The notes under the pieces were generated by a model. The model had not been told where the DNA came from, ran no database searches, and worked only from the letters and a program-made list of their open reading frames with translations. Positions 11,891-23,158 of a stretch of 64,000 bases of DNA are shown here, one piece after another. Where the stretch lies: positions 2,666,001 to 2,730,000 of the forward strand of contig CAJFCV020000006.1 in the NCBI GenBank assembly GCA_904066235.2, in the 5' to 3' direction. Numbering within the stretch: the stretch's first letter is position 1; every line of letters starts with the position of its first letter. The DNA comes from Bursaphelenchus xylophilus (taxonomy: Eukaryota > Nematoda > Chromadorea > Rhabditida > Aphelenchoididae). The position numbers and the translations under genes are program-made.

Positions 11891-12070
11891 CATCACTCGT
11901 CGTATTTCCCGCATTATCTTGATGGTAAATTCTTTTGGATATCTCGTCTGCAAGTGAATTGCAATTTGCCAAAAAAAGCTCTTTTTATCAGGAAAAGAAA
12001 TGATTTTTGTGGCGAGAGGGTACGTTTTGCTCGTCTTTTCTCTGTTTTCCCCTTTTTCTGCACAAAGCAC

Positions 12071-12186
12071 GCTTATGAATTCGAAGTCTCTTCACTTGAA
12101 GAGGGAAGCACTTTGTTACATTTTTGATACTTCCCGGATGCAAAATGGTCCGTTTTTTGCCACCGGATCAGGTCCCCGCCGTACAT
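12071..12186. mobile_element. Family C half-element
   Basis: Only the right half of the palindrome is present, ending CCGGATCAGGTCCCCGCCGTA. It is inverted relative to the C copy at 10442. Confidence 0.7.
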
Positions 12187-12475
12187 TTTACGCGTCTTTT
12201 CTCTGTTTTCTCTGTGAAATCAACACGAAGTGTAAAACACCGATAGCGAAGAGTCTATTCCGGTCTCCGGACTCTCAATTTGGCGTACGCTACACTTTGA
12301 AGTCACTGTCAGGAAATAGTTTCTCTTGACAGCAAGTACTCTGCAGCGAGTCTCATAATTTCCGACATTCACTATAATACAAGCAATTCTTTTGCTAAAC
12401 ATTGCAAAAGCGCTTATTTAACCCCTTTTATTCTTTGTTCCATCGTTTATTCTCATGGCCACACACGTGCTTTTT

Positions 12476-13251
12476 CGCGCCTATGAATATGTGGCACATG
12501 ACCAAAGTGTGTTCAAAAAAAAGAAAAGAAAATCCGGCTGATACTTATGATTGCATTGCCCACAAACTACCATAAAGCCTATAAATAACTCTAAAATTTG
12601 TCTTGATCCAAGTTATTGACCAGCCCACCTACAAAACCAACAAATAGCCGAATACCGAGTATTCCAACAGAAATATTTGACCTAATGGGGGTGATTTTCT
12701 TGGAATTTGAAGCCAAAGCAGACACGTCGAGATCCCCGCCGGAAACGCAAAACGCAAATAAAGAGCGCATTTGAATAAACAAAAAATGTAAGTTGGGAAA
12801 TACACAAATTTTTCGCATTGATTTTTATTGTTTTTCTCTAATTTTCGGGGGATTTGCGTTGCATACATATGAATTAAGATGAAGAAAAAGTTTTAGGAAA
12901 GGATTAGCGGCCGAAATCCGCGTGAAATTCGTGCGTTGGCCGAATTTCTGGAACGGATTACAGGGCATTTTGAACGTCGGCAAAGGTTGGTAATTTAAGC
13001 GGAGTGCGGCTGGCATCATGTTGGAGTGGGAGCTACCGCGGCAGCGAAAATTCTGACTTATTAATGAGCGTAAATACTCGAATAATAGCGGACTTGATTA
13101 GATGGAAGCTTTCGAAAGAGATTTTTGGATCCTCGGAGAAAAAAGTCGGTTGAATATTGGCGTTAGATTTTTTGCAAAACAAGTAAATGAGGTGAGAAAG
13201 GGCATGATAATACAGCGATTGGAAATAGCGAAGATCGGCTAGGCTGACAGG
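12476..13251. other. Intergenic with an unassigned small ORF
   Basis: On the minus strand, 12770 to 12591 encodes 59 residues starting with a short hydrophobic stretch and ending in a Gly/Val/Leu-rich tail. No splice acceptor, promoter or homology supports it, so it is not called as a gene. Confidence 0.3.
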
Positions 13252-13690
13252 GGAAGTACCCCAAACACGGCGCTCAGATTTTGACAAAACTTGGCCAGAA
13301 TTTAGAATAGTATTTTCTAGTGCATACGCAGACTTCTAGGTCACATTTTACAAAAAGAATCGAGGCCTTTACATCGAAAAATGGGCAAAAAATTTAATTT
13401 TTTTGCGAATTTTGGCATGAAAAGTTTCATGGCTATTTCTACAGGAGAGGTCATGACTTTGCAAAAAAATCATTTTTTTTTCGAACGAAGCTGGCAGAGA
13501 TATGATCAAAAAGGTTTTTTTTCTCGAAGCGCTCTCCGCGTTTCTCGTATATACTCTCTCCGCCACAAAGAATGTTGAATATCTCGGACGCCCCTGCAAA
13601 GCGCGAGCTAAAACTTTCCGGAATTCATAAGTGACTTACGCTTGAAGGGTGCAACAAGTTCAAAAAGAATCTGAGCGTTGCAGTTGTGGC
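13252..13690. mobile_element. Family B element, nearly complete
   Basis: Starts AAGTACCCCAAACACGGCGC and ends near GAATCTGAGCGTTGCAGTTG. Both inverted ends and the GCAAAGCGCGAGCTAAAA block are present. Confidence 0.75.
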
Positions 13691-14287
13691 AACTTCTTAG
13701 TATATAACTTCATTTTTAAAAAAAATGTAAGTAGTAATACACTCGTTTCCCCATTTTTAAAATTTGCCAGTCTTTGCTGCAAAAGTTTCCAAAGTAATTT
13801 TTTACGTCAAGAGTGTCAACCTACTGCAAAAATTTCCGGGCAATTTTTATATCACGACCAACACTAAGGACCTCTATTCAGGAAAAAAATAGAATGTCTT
13901 TGGCCGCGAGTTTGCGTCCCGAATAACCAAAGATCTCTCCGGCGGGGCCTCTACTTCCTTATGAGCTTATTATTAATACATATTAGGTTCATATGACAAA
14001 ATGCGGCGCCGAAGTTCATCGTGTTGTGACAAAAGAAAAACGAAAATTTGACCTCTCAAGAAAAGCTGTAATTTCTTTTTTGACATTGATGAAAATTCCG
14101 CTCCCATTACAAATCTGCAGCTGCAAATTTCCAGTTTTTTTAGACTTGCTAATTGTGCAGCTGCTTGCGCTTTTGCTGTGAGCCTGAGGTAATTTGTTGT
14201 ACGCGCTCTGCAAAATCATGTCATTTGGGGCAAAAGGAAAATTGCTTTCCAAAGAAATCAACAGAGCTCAAACGCGACAAACTGCTG
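13691..14287. other. Intergenic
   Basis: Contains the segment ATGCGGCGCCGAAGTTCATC (about 14002), which recurs at about 22322. No gene supported. Confidence 0.35.
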
Positions 14288-14430
14288 TCGGTCTGTCAGG
14301 AAAATAATGAGCATTCTATCGAAAATTGCCGCCGAGAAAGTGAATTGTGTTGCGGGGAAACCGAATTGCTTTTCATATCAGCGACCCGATCGGAGCAGCG
14401 ATATTGTGCTTATTTTTTTCCCGACAGACA
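14288..14430. mobile_element. Family A MITE
   Basis: Left end GGTCTGTCAGGAAAATAATG, right end TTTTTTTCCCGACAGACA. Its core is reversed relative to the half-copy at 14641. Confidence 0.85.
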
Positions 14431-14440
14431 TAATAAAGCA

Positions 14441-14600
14441 AGTGCCTCAAGTGTGACCCCCAGATTTTGTTTAAATTTTGCACACTTTAGGCTAGATTTA
14501 AATTGCTCAAAATTTTAGATCGCGCTTTGCTGCCTAATTTTTGGTCAAAAAATCTCGGTTGTTCGTTGTTTCTGCAAAGCGCGGACTGGGAACTTTGCAT
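14441..14600. mobile_element. Family B fragments
   Basis: A start-like segment (CAAGTGTGACCCCCAGATTT) followed by short core pieces. Confidence 0.45.
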
Positions 14601-14640
14601 ATACTCTATATCTATAGCGAAAACAGTAGGTGAAATCTCA

Positions 14641-14761
14641 CTGCTCCGATTGTGTCGCTGAATTGAAAAGCAATTTGAATTTTTCGCCACACAATTCATC
14701 TTCTCGGCGGCGATGCGATTTTCGATGCGACAGAGGGCTCATTATTTTCCCCACAGACTGA
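14641..14761. mobile_element. Family A MITE, left end missing
   Basis: Core from CTGCTCCGATTGTGTCGCTG to the right end ATTATTTTCCCCACAGACTGA. Confidence 0.8.
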
Positions 14762-15386
14762 GAAAAGGAGCAACATAATATACTCGCAATACCGTAGTCC
14801 ACAGCCTAGCTAAACCACCCCAAAACCATTTTTTATGTTTCTCTCTCTTTAGAAATTCCCCCTCCTCCTCTCTCAACGCCGCTACAAACAATGAAGGATG
14901 TAAGTTAGTGGTCAATGTATATATAATAGAAACATAGAGTGCAACCGCGTATCATGTCCATTCCGCGAAAGGGCCGCATCCTTGACACAATTACGATCAC
15001 AAAACTATGAAAAACACGGCCCTCGCCTGTTTCTTGTTTTGTTTCCGCCATGGAAACGTTGTCCTCAAGGAGATGTGGAAACGCTCCCCCCGTCCTGGCC
15101 CTTAATGGTAATTAAGTCGACAGGAAAGGAATGCGGCGGCAGAAAGCAATTGGGCCACTTGGCTCTAAGGTATTTCACAAGGGTATTGCCCAACGCTGTT
15201 TATGAAAAACATGTTTGTGAGGAGGCGCGAAGAAATCCAATTTGCAAAAATGCGTTTTGGGCAAAGTCAAATTTTGATGAAAGTTGGCACAAATTTAGAA
15301 TAGCTGTTTTTAACAGCGGGATCTTCGGTTTGTGGCAAAGGCTAAAATTTTCGCGAGTTGGCAAAGATTTGACACTTTTTTGGGCT
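14762..15386. other. Intergenic, locally GC-rich
   Basis: A 139-codon plus-strand frame opens at 14982, but its second half is repeat-like (ATTTTGATGAAAGTTGGCAC). The first half has no recognisable motif. Confidence 0.3.
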
Positions 15387-15642
15387 TACAGTGGGACCTG
15401 ATCCAATGGCAAAAAACGTCTCATTTTGCATCCCGGAAGGGACCAAAATAACTCCAAACCCTTCCCTATTCCAAGCTAAAAAACTTCGCTTTGAAAAGCG
15501 CGCCCTTTCCTTCACAACGGGCTCTTCAAAGCTAAGTTTTTTACCTTACAACTGTTAGAGAAGGGAAGGGTTTGGAGACATTTTGGTCACTTCCGGGATG
15601 CAAAATGAGACGTTTTTTGCCGTTGGATCCGGTCTCACTGTA
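15387..15642. mobile_element. Family C MITE
   Basis: TACAGTGGGACCTGATCCAA at the left and GGATCCGGTCTCACTGTA at the right; the arms pair over most of their length. Confidence 0.9.
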
Positions 15643-15654
15643 TTTATAAACATC

Positions 15655-15840
15655 CCGTTCGCAAAGTCGTTGGAGTAATTTTTTCGCCATGCGCTGTGAG
15701 GAAGCAAAACCTTACTTCGCACTGTGCAATTTCTAGCTTTCTGACCGTGTAATAGGGTTGGGCCTTCGCTCGCACTACGCTTTTTTTCTGCTCAGTGCAA
15801 ATGCCAAAGATTTACAGCGACTTCATGAACGGACTAGTTT
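15655..15840. mobile_element. Family D fragment
   Basis: Starts GCAAAGTCGTTGGAGTAATT and contains GCACTGTGCAATTTCTAGC and CAGTGCAAATGCCAAAGAT, the blocks shared with the copies at 22980 and 60772. Confidence 0.6.
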
Positions 15841-16028
15841 AAAAGTCTTGTTTTGTAGCGCCTAGATTCTGAAGAAACATGACGACATTTTTTTCCGGAA
15901 GTGGGAAATGATATGGCCAAAAATTTGTTTCTCTGACTGCGCTGCTTTTTTCGCGCGCTCTGTCAGCCACAAAAATCGTTGAATATCTCAGTAAGCCACT
16001 AAGAAACGCCAGCTAAAATTTTCAGGAG
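15841..16028. mobile_element. Family B right-half fragment
   Basis: Core blocks GGAAATGATATGGCCAAAAA and GCGCTCTGTCAGCCAC lead to the segment CCAGCTAAAATTTTCAGGAG. Confidence 0.55.
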
Positions 16029-16204
16029 TTGATTTGCAGTGCCTCCCAAATGCGTGTATAAAATTCAATGAAAATGCCAGCGTTGCATTTTCTACCCCTT
16101 CCTAGTAAACGCACAATAGTTTGAACTGAAACGCCAAAAAAGCTGGACATCTTGACGGTATTGCAGTTCAAGCTACCCTTGAAAAGATTGGACCCATTAG
16201 ACAA
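16022..16204 (-). CDS. Short ORF with helix-turn-helix-like stretch
   Basis: A 60-residue minus-strand frame. Residues ~16-38 (TVKMSSFFGVSVQTIVRLLG) resemble the turn and recognition helix of DNA-binding HTH domains found in transposases. Support is pattern-level only; the frame abuts a family B fragment, which fits a transposon remnant. No other domain, promoter or splice site is evident. Confidence 0.15.
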   Translation of the reverse strand: MSNGSNLFKGSLNCNTVKMSSFFGVSVQTIVRLLGRGRKCNAGIFIEFYTRIWEALQINS

Positions 16205-16644
16205 TAGAAACTGTTGTTAAACCTTCCATTTATCGATAATTAACTACTCAATTTATCGCCACTCTTATCGCCTTCAAAGAATACAGCCTTTTTTTATTTC
16301 TTATATTCCAAATTTGCATAAAAACAGCGTTTTACAAGTGCAGACGTGTTTTCTTTCACGCTGACAATTAAATAACGAGAAAATCGTGTTAAATTAGAGC
16401 GATATTGTTGGGTCCGCTCGCAAAAGGACACCACTCTTGATCGTTTTTGTACGCGCGTACCGGCGGAGACAATTGGAGGCATAATTGGAATTGAAAGCGA
16501 TAATTATGAAGGCAGAGTACGACTTTTTGTAGTGCTTGTGGCTAAATTGGGTCTTATTGTTTGGGGACTATAGGTTACAGCGAAGGATACGGTCGAAAAC
16601 AGCGGAAAACTTGAGATTCTCAGCATCGAAAGTGTCACGCTTAT

Positions 16645-16975
16645 TTATGCCACAGACTAAAAGTTTCTACAAAAAATTGTTGTTTTTTTTTTGCTCGGAA
16701 CTGGCAAAGATAAAAAGTGTTTTTTCTCTGACCGCTCTCCGCGATTTGTGTACTCTCTCGGCCACAAAGTTCATTGAATATCTCGGCCGTGCCTGCAAAG
16801 CAAGAGCCAAAATATTCTTTTCAACGGACAGCCGAGATATTCAACGACCTTTGTGGCTGAGAGAGTACACAAAATTCGGAGAGCAATTAGAGAAAAAACA
16901 AATTTTAGGCCATGATCTTTTCCTGTTTCGAGCGGAAAAACCCAATTTTTTGTAGAAACATTGACTTCAAGGATA
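16645..16975. mobile_element. Family B internal pieces, inverted pair
   Basis: The block 'ctgaccgctctccgcgattt' on one side and its inverse (GAGAGAGTACACAAAATTCG and on) face each other around a GCCTGCAAAGC segment. Confidence 0.55.
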
Positions 16976-16982
16976 GAAATAA

Positions 16983-17229
16983 AGTGGTGGGCCTGATCTA
17001 ACGGCAAAAAACGTACCATTCTTTATCCGGGAAGTGTCAAAAATGTAGCAAAATGCCTCCCTCTTCGAATAAAAAACTCCGTTTTCGCATTTTCCTTCAC
17101 AAAAAGAGCTGGCGCGTTTTTGAAATTGGAGTTTTTTCACTTGGAGAGGGAGGTATTTTGCTACATTTTTGATACTTTCCAGATGCAAAATAATACGTTT
17201 TTTGCCACTGGATCAGGTCCGCCACTGTA
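16983..17229. mobile_element. Family C MITE
   Basis: Left end AGTGGTGGGCCTGATCTAAC, right end GGATCAGGTCCGCCACTGTA. Confidence 0.85.
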
Positions 17230-17234
17230 TGTGC

Positions 17235-17530
17235 GACGGTATTCCTACAAAAAAAGCAAAAAAATTGTTCAGCTGTAACCAACATTTGACGCAAAAATCC
17301 ATCGTTACCGATGTATGTATCCTTGCAAGAAAATGAAAAATTTCCGCCAAAGTCACTGAAGTTGTTTTTTCGACTTGAAAATGCAGAAAATTCAGGGCGC
17401 GAGCGAGGGCCTAAAAAAGCCTTTTGCACGGTGCAAAAAGCAAAAATCTGCACAGTACCATACATTTTGAGAAGCTTAATTCTTGCAATTCACGTCGCAA
17501 AAATCACTCCAGCGACTTTACGAAAGAGCT
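17235..17530. mobile_element. Family D element
   Basis: GCACGGTGCAAAAAGC, TGCACAGTACC and the right-end CACTCCAGCGACTTTACGAA are shared with other D copies. Confidence 0.55.
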
Positions 17531-18046
17531 ATAAAAACAGCCAAGTTATCGCGTCACAAGCCCACGAACTCAACGGACTTGGCAGGAAAACACGGCTAAT
17601 CTCTAAACGATCAAAGAGAAAGACAAGCAAAACAGATTAACATATACATGAAACACCGGACCCGTTGGTGGTTGTCATGGCAAACGCGGCGATTCGATTA
17701 GTGCGAGGGCCTGTAGACATTGCCCCACCAATTAAGACGATTACAAATTCCAGGCCCGGGATTCGGGCGGAATGTAAACCGCGGCGAAAATAAGTGGGTA
17801 TTGTTGACAGAAGGTGGCAATAGAGATTAGGAGTAGATTAATTACACCGAGGGAGAGGGGAGGGTTACTGTAGAAACAGTCATAAGATCAAGTGCACATA
17901 TATAGGGGAAATTTCGAGAAATTGGCCAGAGAGATGTGCAAAGGCCAACACTTACTATATGATTTCATTTGAGCTTCGCACACACACCTCTCTACTCACC
18001 CAACGCTGTTTGAATGCAAAATAAACAATTTGAGAGGTATTGTTAA
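17531..18046. other. Intergenic
   Basis: A GC-rich patch at 17660-17790 without an open frame of note; no gene called. Confidence 0.35.
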
Positions 18047-18076
18047 CTGTAGGACACAAAAAGTTGTGTCCTACAG
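18047..18076. repeat. Perfect 13-bp hairpin at the edge of a MITE
   Basis: CTGTAGGACACAA, loop AAAG, then TTGTGTCCTACAG. The right arm runs into the end of the family C copy that starts at 18072. Confidence 0.75.
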
Positions 18077-18330
18077 TGTGGAACCTGATCCAGTGGCATG
18101 AAACGTACCATTTTGCATCCAGGAGGTATCAAAAAATGTGGCAAAATACCTCCCTCTCCAAGTGAAAAAACTCAGATTTCAAAAGCACGCCCGCTCTTTT
18201 TGTGAGGAAAAATGGCGCGCCCTTCAAAAGGAAGTTTTTTCACTTGAGGGAGGTATTTTGCCACATTTTTTGATACTTCCCGGATGCAAAATGATACGTT
18301 TTTTGCCACTGGATCAGGTCCACCACTGTA
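18072..18330. mobile_element. Family C MITE
   Basis: TACAGTGTGGAACCTGATCC to GGATCAGGTCCACCACTGTA; long complementary arms. Confidence 0.9.
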
Positions 18331-18496
18331 TGGGGTTTTAAAAATTTGAGCGATGAATTGAGTAGCTAATGGTTTGTTAATAAAACAAATTAAGGCGGTT
18401 TCTATTCCCTAAAGGGTCTTTCAAAGGGTAGGGATTGCAATACCGTCAACACTTTTAACTTTTTTTGGCGCCTCTCTTAAAATTATCTTATATTTA

Positions 18497-18690
18497 CAAA
18501 AAGATGCCGAAAATGCGACGCTCGGATTTCTTCTACATAATTTGGCACTCACGTCAGGAATCGGCCATACATCAAGTCCTGAAAACATTAGCATGCCTTT
18601 CGCAGTGCTAACCAAGATATTCAACTGTCTTTGCGGCCGAGAGAGCACACGAAACACGGAGGGAGGTCAGAGAGAGAAACGCTTTTCTGA
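18497..18690. mobile_element. Family B fragment
   Basis: Starts CCGAAAATGCGACGCTCGGA and reaches the GGCCGAGAGAGCACACGAAA block. Confidence 0.65.
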
Positions 18691-19082
18691 CAACTTTTTT
18701 TCAAAATATTTTTATCTTTGAAAAGTGAAACATTTCCCATGTAAATAAGTTTAATAACACAAAAACAGCAAATTAGCGCACCTATTAGCCTTAAAACAAC
18801 TCAAAAACCACGCGTTACTGTAAATTTCTGTTCTTAAAAAACCACTCCAAAGACTACTTTCACAAAATTCAAGGTGAAAATCAGAGTAAAAAGTTATTTT
18901 ACTCCGACTTGCAACTTCCAAGGACTTTGCCGAAACATTCGAAAAGGCTCTTTGATTTGCTCTTCGTCTGAAGCCCGACTTCTAATTTTAATTACAAAGA
19001 ACACAGTGGGTTTCAAAACAGACATTAGAGTAAAAGGAGGGGCATAAAGATAATCTTGAGGCTACGTAATAGCAAAGAAGAA
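18691..19082. other. Intergenic
   Basis: No gene or repeat seen. Confidence 0.4.
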
Positions 19083-19705
19083 ACTTGGCCAAATGCGTTG
19101 CTCAGATTTCGACGAAACTTTTTTTTTCTAAATTTTGATTTTTTTCTAGAATTTTTTGTAAAAACAAACACGAGACGTCTGTCGCGCTTTGCAGAAACCA
19201 AAGGGGTTTTTCTTACAGAGAACTACCCAAAGTACGACGCTCAGATTTTCTTTAAATTCTGCACATACGTCGGTCATGAACTCTGTATCAATTCCGGAGA
19301 GTTTTAGCTCGCGCTTTTCAAGCGCTGTCAAGATATTGAGCGATATTTTCCACCGAACGCGCGACGCTCGGATTTCCTCTAATTTGGCACACATGTCAGG
19401 AACGGGCCATACATCAAACATTAGGTTGCGCTTCGCAGTGACAGCCGCATGCTCGACCTTTGCGGCCGAGAGAGTACGCTAGAAGAGTAGAGCGGTTAGA
19501 GAGAAAAACTCTTTTTGGCCGTAATTTTACAACTGATTTTTTTGGAAACATTACCCTCTATGGTAGGAATAGGCATAAAATTTTCGTGCCGAAATTCGGC
19601 AAAAAGTGTCAACTTTCCGCCAACTTTCGACCGAAAAATCTCGCTTGTTTTAAATTTGTACCAAGTTTCATCAAAATCTGAGCGTCGTACTTGGGGTACT
19701 TATTA
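19083..19705. mobile_element. Family B cluster, at least three nested starts
   Basis: Start-like ends occur at about 19092 (GCGTTGCTCAGATTTC), 19227 (AGTACGACGCTCAGATTTTC) and 19358 (CGCGCGACGCTCGGATTTCC). A single inverse end is at 19672 (AAAATCTGAGCGTCGTACTT). Confidence 0.75.
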
Positions 19706-20687
19706 AGGAGATCTCCGACTTTCAACTAACTAAACTTGATTTTTACTCTACTTATGGTCATGTTTCCCCAGTTTTGTACACAAAATTTCACAAAAAAATT
19801 CATTAAGCGCCTCAAGCATCAGTACGTGTCAAACGACAAAAAAAAACAAGTGCTGAAGGACTATAGCTCCCCATAATCCCAAGAAGGTACTTGACAGTTT
19901 AAACCGCTGTTTTTGGCCCTCCCCGTTCCCAGTAAAAGACCAAAAAACGCAATTATCTCTACTCTTATACATGTGTATATACCGCTTCTTCCCGACCTCT
20001 AGACCTCTAACTTCCAGTGTATTTGTTGCCGTATATGGCTCTACAGTAACCGAGATTAAAATTACCCACCGAGTTATTGATAGGGGGCTTCGCGACTAGG
20101 TACATGGGGAAATAAATGTAATGTGCTCGTAAAAAACAATACCGGAGGAGCGAAAAGTGCGAGGCGGCGTGCCCGCGGGGCATGAAAAAGACGGCCCTGA
20201 GGCCCTTTCACGGTCGGCCCAAACACAGGCCGCAAAAAACATCCGAATCCGCGGAAATAGTGGGCTCATTGCGGAGGAGGGGGAGAGAGAAAAAGCGACG
20301 GAGATGGAGAGAGAGCGCGGAGAGAAACGAAGCAAGTTCATGGTGCGGTAAGACGGGGAGAAGATTACAAAAACAACACTCGAGTTCGAATTTCGCAAAA
20401 AATTTTTGGATGGACCGTCAGAGTTGAGGGATGAAGAGCTCTAGTCCAAACTCCAAAAATGACATTACACTTGGTTGGACTTGGGTTTGGCGTTCAGCAC
20501 GCGCAAAGAGAAGGGATCATCCTCCCCGGTGAAAGGCAGATTTGACGGCTTTACAGACTACGCAACATCATCGGAAGGTGGTTGAAAAAAAGGCCCAAAG
20601 ACTACAATGAATCTGTTTTATTTTGTCTTTTTAGAGTCACTTTTTTTCAAAATAAATTGTGGCATTTTTTTGGTAAGAGAACAATCC
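19706..20687. other. Intergenic with a GC/purine-rich island
   Basis: The island at 20150-20345 is GGAG/GAGAGA-rich on the plus strand and open in several frames on both strands. That reflects composition and does not show coding. A gtaag donor-like site follows at 20348. No protein recognised. Confidence 0.35.
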
Positions 20688-20760
20688 ATTATAGTGGAGC
20701 CTCTCTGCAAAAAACCTACCTATACCAACTAGTTTTATGGGTAATCTGCGCCAATTTCAG
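20688..20760. mobile_element. Family G fragment
   Basis: The end TATAGTGGAGCCTCTCTGCA matches the ends at 36468 and 40255. Confidence 0.5.
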
Positions 20761-20801
20761 GTCAAAAGAAACATGCCTAATAGTATGAAGAACCCTTTCT
20801 A

Positions 20802-21654
20802 CAGGGTGTCCAGAGAAATTCCGCGGAAAGCTTTTGCCGATTTCTCGGCGCTCAGGCAAGATATCCAAAAAATTCTTTTTGTATTACAAAGAAGAATACG
20901 GGCGGTTTTTTTGTCTAAAAAGGTTTTTTTGTCCGCCGCCGCGGAACATACTGTATTCGGCGGAGACTTTTGATTGCTTTTTTGGTCATCACACCAATCT
21001 GAAGCGCTTTACTATGCTCCTGAAACTATCGGGAAGCCTTCAGTTTTTTCCACAAAAGATCAGGGGACCGACGACAATGCTATGCAATCGCATTTAGCGA
21101 CTGCACCGCACTGTGTAGTTGCGTCAGCAGCGATAAAGTCCGACCGCACCGTGCGGAGGTTTGAAACAGCGGGGCAAAGAGAAGTTCAAACAAAAAAATA
21201 TTTTGCTGTTTTCTGGTGCACCAAGTGGTTTACTGATGGCTCAGCTGCTGCCAAGGCTTGGCGACGAAATTTTGGATAGCATATGGGATTAGCAAAGAAT
21301 GCTAGCCACATAATGTTTGGGACATCTCCTATCCGAAGCCGAGTTGTGGCCTCCGCCGATACGGAAAACTCGCCATTCCATTGCCGAACGTTTGGTAAAC
21401 ATAAAAATAAGATAACATTCTCTTCTTAACCATCAGAAATCGTACTGAAGCTTTTAAGATTGGTGTGATGACCAAAAAAGCGATCAAAAGTCTCCGCCGA
21501 ATACAGTATGTTCCGCGTCGGCGGACAAAAAAACTTTTTTAGACAAAAAACCGCCCATATTCTTCTTTCTAATGCAAAAAGAATTTTTGGCATATCTTGC
21601 CTGAGCGCCGAGAAATCGGCAAACACTTTCCGCGGAATTTCTCTGGACACCCTG
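20802..21654. mobile_element. TA-flanked inverted-repeat transposon, about 850 bp
   Basis: Starts CAGGGTGTCCAGAGAAATTC and ends with the exact inverse (GAATTTCTCTGGACACCCTG). A TA dinucleotide lies on each side (20800-20801, 21655-21656), as for Tc1/mariner elements. Arms of about 215 bp (to about 21020; from about 21440) pair well and include CCGAATACAGTATGTTCCGC or its complement. The interior (21020-21440) has no transposase frame, so it is non-autonomous. Confidence 0.85.
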
Positions 21655-21671
21655 TATAACACTCATATACA

Positions 21672-21700
21672 GTGGGGCTGAATCAGGTCCCCACTGTATG
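21672..21700. mobile_element. Family C end-to-end remnant
   Basis: CAGTGGGGCTGAATCAGGTC followed by CCCACTGTA: the two ends are joined with almost all of the interior deleted. Confidence 0.6.
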
Positions 21701-21784
21701 TAGTGAACTTTTGGTCAATTTCAATTCGTTGTGCAGAGGTTTGACAGTAAATGAAGGCTTTCCAAAACCGATGGTACCATTCTA

Positions 21785-21922
21785 TGATGAGTAGAGTGTC
21801 GCTGCGCTGAACGCGTCGCTGAAGCGAAAAGCAATTTGATTTTGCCGTGACACAATTCATTTTCTCCTCGGCGATGTGATTTTCAATGCGACATTGTGCT
21901 CATTATTTTCCTGAAAGACTAA
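21785..21922. mobile_element. Family A MITE, left end lost
   Basis: Core from GATGAGTAGAGTGTCGCTGC to the right end CATTATTTTCCTGAAAGACT. Confidence 0.8.
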
Positions 21923-22742
21923 CATCCCCTATGACAAGGAAAATACTAAAGATATTTAGAAAAGTTGATTGCTCACAAAATGGGTTTAAAAATTTGTCTC
22001 CCAACAAGTCCTAGGGCCTTTATACACATTAACATTCAACAAGTCGCTCGCCATATTACCAAATTCCAATTCCAAAAACCCCATCGACCACGGACCGTCT
22101 CACGCGAACCCCTTCCTATTTTTACCCTCTCCTTTGTTTACAACCGAACATTAATCCATAAAATTTTGGAGATGGTCATAACAAAGCCGTTAGTCGGACA
22201 ATGCCCGCAGGCATTGAGCCGGACGTTCTCGGCTAGCACGCGTGAAGAGCTTTGATGTCGAAAAAAAGGAACTTCCAGCCGGCCAAATTTAGATGGGCCC
22301 GAAGGAACGGCGGGGTGACGGATGCGGCGCCGAAGTTCATCGACCAGCCCGGAAGTCTGGGAGAATTTTGCAGCGGGATTTACGCGGATTATGCGGACAT
22401 ACAATACATGGAGTATTAGAGATGAATAGACCCCAATTTCTTTTTATGGAGGGGATTTACAATTGCCCAATGACTAGAAATCACTGGATGGTTTAAAAAT
22501 CTGGACTTTTTAAATGGAAATAATGCAAGGTTTAGGTTGGAGGTATGAGCAAAAACTAGACATTTACGGATAGTTTAAACTCTGATTAATTGGCGCATTA
22601 GTCGGGGCTTTCATACTTTCCAAGAAGACATGTAAGACCGCAAAAGAACATTTTTTGTTGCTTTTTTTGACTATGGCCCAGCATCAGCCGTCTTTTAATT
22701 TTTCACATGCTACGGATGAAACGAGAATCGTATGGCAAGCTT
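21923..22742. other. Intergenic
   Basis: An 88-codon minus-strand frame (22404-22138) is open through a GC-rich patch that shares ATGCGGCGCCGAAGTTCATC with 14002. No domain recognised. Confidence 0.35.
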
Positions 22743-22897
22743 TCACTCTGTCGGGAAAATAATGAGCACAAGGTCGCTGCACCGTTCCCGTTGCTGAAGT
22801 CAAAAGCAAGTTGATTTTGCTGCGACATAGTTCATTTACTCGACGACGATGCGATTTTCGATGCGGCAGAGTGCTCATTACTTTCCCGACAGACTGA
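22743..22897. mobile_element. Family A MITE, full length
   Basis: TCACTCTGTCGGGAAAATAA to CCCGACAGACTGA followed by TA. Confidence 0.9.
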
Positions 22898-22908
22898 TAT
22901 TACTAGTA

Positions 22909-23158
22909 GTTGTACCGGAATTTGTCTACACTGCGGCTAACAAAAAAAAGTCTACGCACTTTCTGGAACTACTTTAGTTTGATCGTAAAGTCGCTGGAGC
23001 GATTTCGGCGACAAGCACTGCGCGATAAAGCATGTGCAATTTCTTACTTTGTTGCACTTTTTCAGCGTGCGACAAGCTTTTTTCGGCTGTCGCACACTGA
23101 CTTTTTCTGCACAGTGCAAACACCAAAAATCATTCCAGCGACTTTGCAAACGGTTTAG
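22909..23158. mobile_element. Family D element with flanking palindrome
   Basis: An outer block (AGTAGTTGTACCGGAATTTG ... CACTTTCTGGAACTACTTTA) is followed by the D element from ATCGTAAAGTCGCTGGAGCG to CATTCCAGCGACTTTGCAAA. The internal GCTTTTTTCGGCTGTCGCAC is shared with other copies. Confidence 0.65.

Larger units (their letters stand above)
10190..12475. mobile_element. Inverted composite structure with family C material in both arms
   Basis: Blocks in 10190-10560 recur inverted in 12060-12475. These include GGCCATGAGAATAAACGATG, the 'gcggaatagactcttcgcta' type block, TTTTACACTTC, and the C-type GGGACCTGATCCGGTGGCAA end. The match is in blocks, not continuous, and the space between holds family B remnants. 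It could be one diverged foldback or two related insertions in opposite orientation. Confidence 0.55.

Noticed and set aside
14982..15401. 139-codon plus-strand ORF
   Set aside because: The second half matches repeat-like sequence and the first half has no recognisable feature.
20157..20427. Arg/Glu-rich ORFs
   Set aside because: Low-complexity purine-rich DNA is open in several frames; composition alone explains them.
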